Source of the DNA: Tubiluchus corallicola
Taxonomy: Eukaryota > Priapulida > Priapulimorpha > Priapulimorphida > Tubiluchidae
Direction of reading: 5' to 3'
Assembly (NCBI GenBank): GCA_030141605.1
Contig: JAQGDQ010000415.1
Coordinates: forward strand, 173,641 to 203,640
Length of the DNA: 30,000 nt
This document shows positions 29,230 to 30,000 of this stretch, in pieces. The notes under the pieces are model-generated. The model was given only the letters and a program-made list of their open reading frames with translations, searched no databases and was not told the origin of the DNA. The position numbers and the translations under genes are program-made. Position 1 is the stretch's first letter; every line of letters starts with the position of its first letter.

Positions 29230-30000
29230 CAGATCGGCTCAAGTTTTTGCCAAAACTGCCACTCTGAAATATTAAATGAAAAATATTATAGGACTTCTAG
29301 AGCACGTATAAAAACGTGATTATGAGAAGTAGAATATGCCTTTCTATCTACCAATGAGGATAGAACACAAAGTGTGTCAACAAAACGTGTCCTAATCATA
29401 TGAGAATAACAACTTATCTAGCAAAATATTACATATATTTTCTATAATCATGTACATCCATAAAGATAATACAATACATACAATTTTGAATTAGTTAGTT
29501 AGTAAATATAAAAGCATCTCATTAAGTTCATTTCGAGTGAAACATTCCATAATTAATTTACGTTGATAAGACCAGTAGATTTCATAACTTACTTCTACGG
29601 TATAATTTAAATGTATATACGCATTACACACAAATCTTCGGCTGTCAAATGCTGCATGTGTAGCAATAGAAAATTAGCTATAAAAACTTACATTATAGCA
29701 CATTTACCCATTGTTAGAAGTAAATTTACAGTCAATAGATATATTAGATAATGCTATACAATAAAGAAATTCCTCTTCTAAATATTCTTAACCTTGTAAG
29801 GATGTCATAAATAATATTTCTGTCAACTTTTCAAGGTACAGTACGTTGTTACACTCATGTAGCTTTTCACCATAATTGCTCTGAATTCGAATTATTTACT
29901 TTGAAATGTCTTTCTGCCGACATTTGCCATAAACAGCTTTCAAGGTACATAAATAAGGAACATCCATATTGCTACTTAAGGTACAAACTAAAACGGTAAT
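29230..30000. other. AT-rich right edge
   Basis: No gene, repeat array or element is recognisable to the end of the window. Reading frames are short. Confidence 0.4.

Noticed and set aside
1-30000. CRISPR arrays, prokaryotic operons or phage genes
   Set aside because: The tandem repeats here are contiguous microsatellites or minisatellites without spacers, and all supported coding sequence is intron-split animal-type sequence.

Overview
This window looks like nuclear DNA from an invertebrate animal. It is AT-rich (roughly two thirds A+T by eye), its genes are split by GT-AG introns, and it is dense in microsatellites, MITE-like elements, tRNA-derived SINEs and decayed retrotransposon pieces. 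There are no bacterial-style genes, operons or CRISPR arrays. The species cannot be fixed from the sequence. A protein with many C-type lectin-like domains (CTLDs) would fit a tunicate, mollusc, hemichordate, cnidarian or similar animal.

The left 18.6 kb holds one gene on the minus strand. I could assemble 14 coding exons, plus a probable short terminal exon, from an initiator Met with a signal peptide at 18581 down to a stop near 600-650. Every junction keeps the reading frame when exon lengths are summed. The predicted product is a secreted protein of about 804-820 residues: a signal peptide followed by five CTLDs in tandem. Module boundaries are all phase 1, and the first intron inside each CTLD is always phase 2, so the gene is built from repeated exon modules. 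One intron uses a GC donor (GC-AG). None of the five domains keeps the classical EPN/QPD plus WND calcium and sugar-binding residues, and the last two lack the inner disulfide. The protein is therefore more likely a structural or protein-binding lectin-like molecule than a mannose-type lectin.

The introns carry mobile and repetitive DNA: a TA-flanked 855-bp inverted-repeat element (11.4-12.26 kb), a 0.66-kb MITE whose end lies against the exon 9 acceptor (6.68-7.34 kb), two copies of an unclassified repeat (2.1 and 10.5 kb), a possible solo LTR (15.1-15.4 kb), a 14-bp-unit minisatellite (12.7-13.35 kb) and a GAT array (18.04-18.39 kb).

The right 11 kb (18.7-30 kb) has no convincing host gene. 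It contains microsatellites, a second MITE copy, a tRNA-derived SINE, a decayed non-LTR retrotransposon C-terminus with two internal duplications, two copies of a repeat carrying a hammerhead-like motif, a foldback element with a covarying hairpin, two copies of another repeat, and a 125-bp tandem duplication. One 140-codon reading frame (23.27-23.69 kb) is unexplained. All names of mobile element types are inferred from terminal structure and motifs only.
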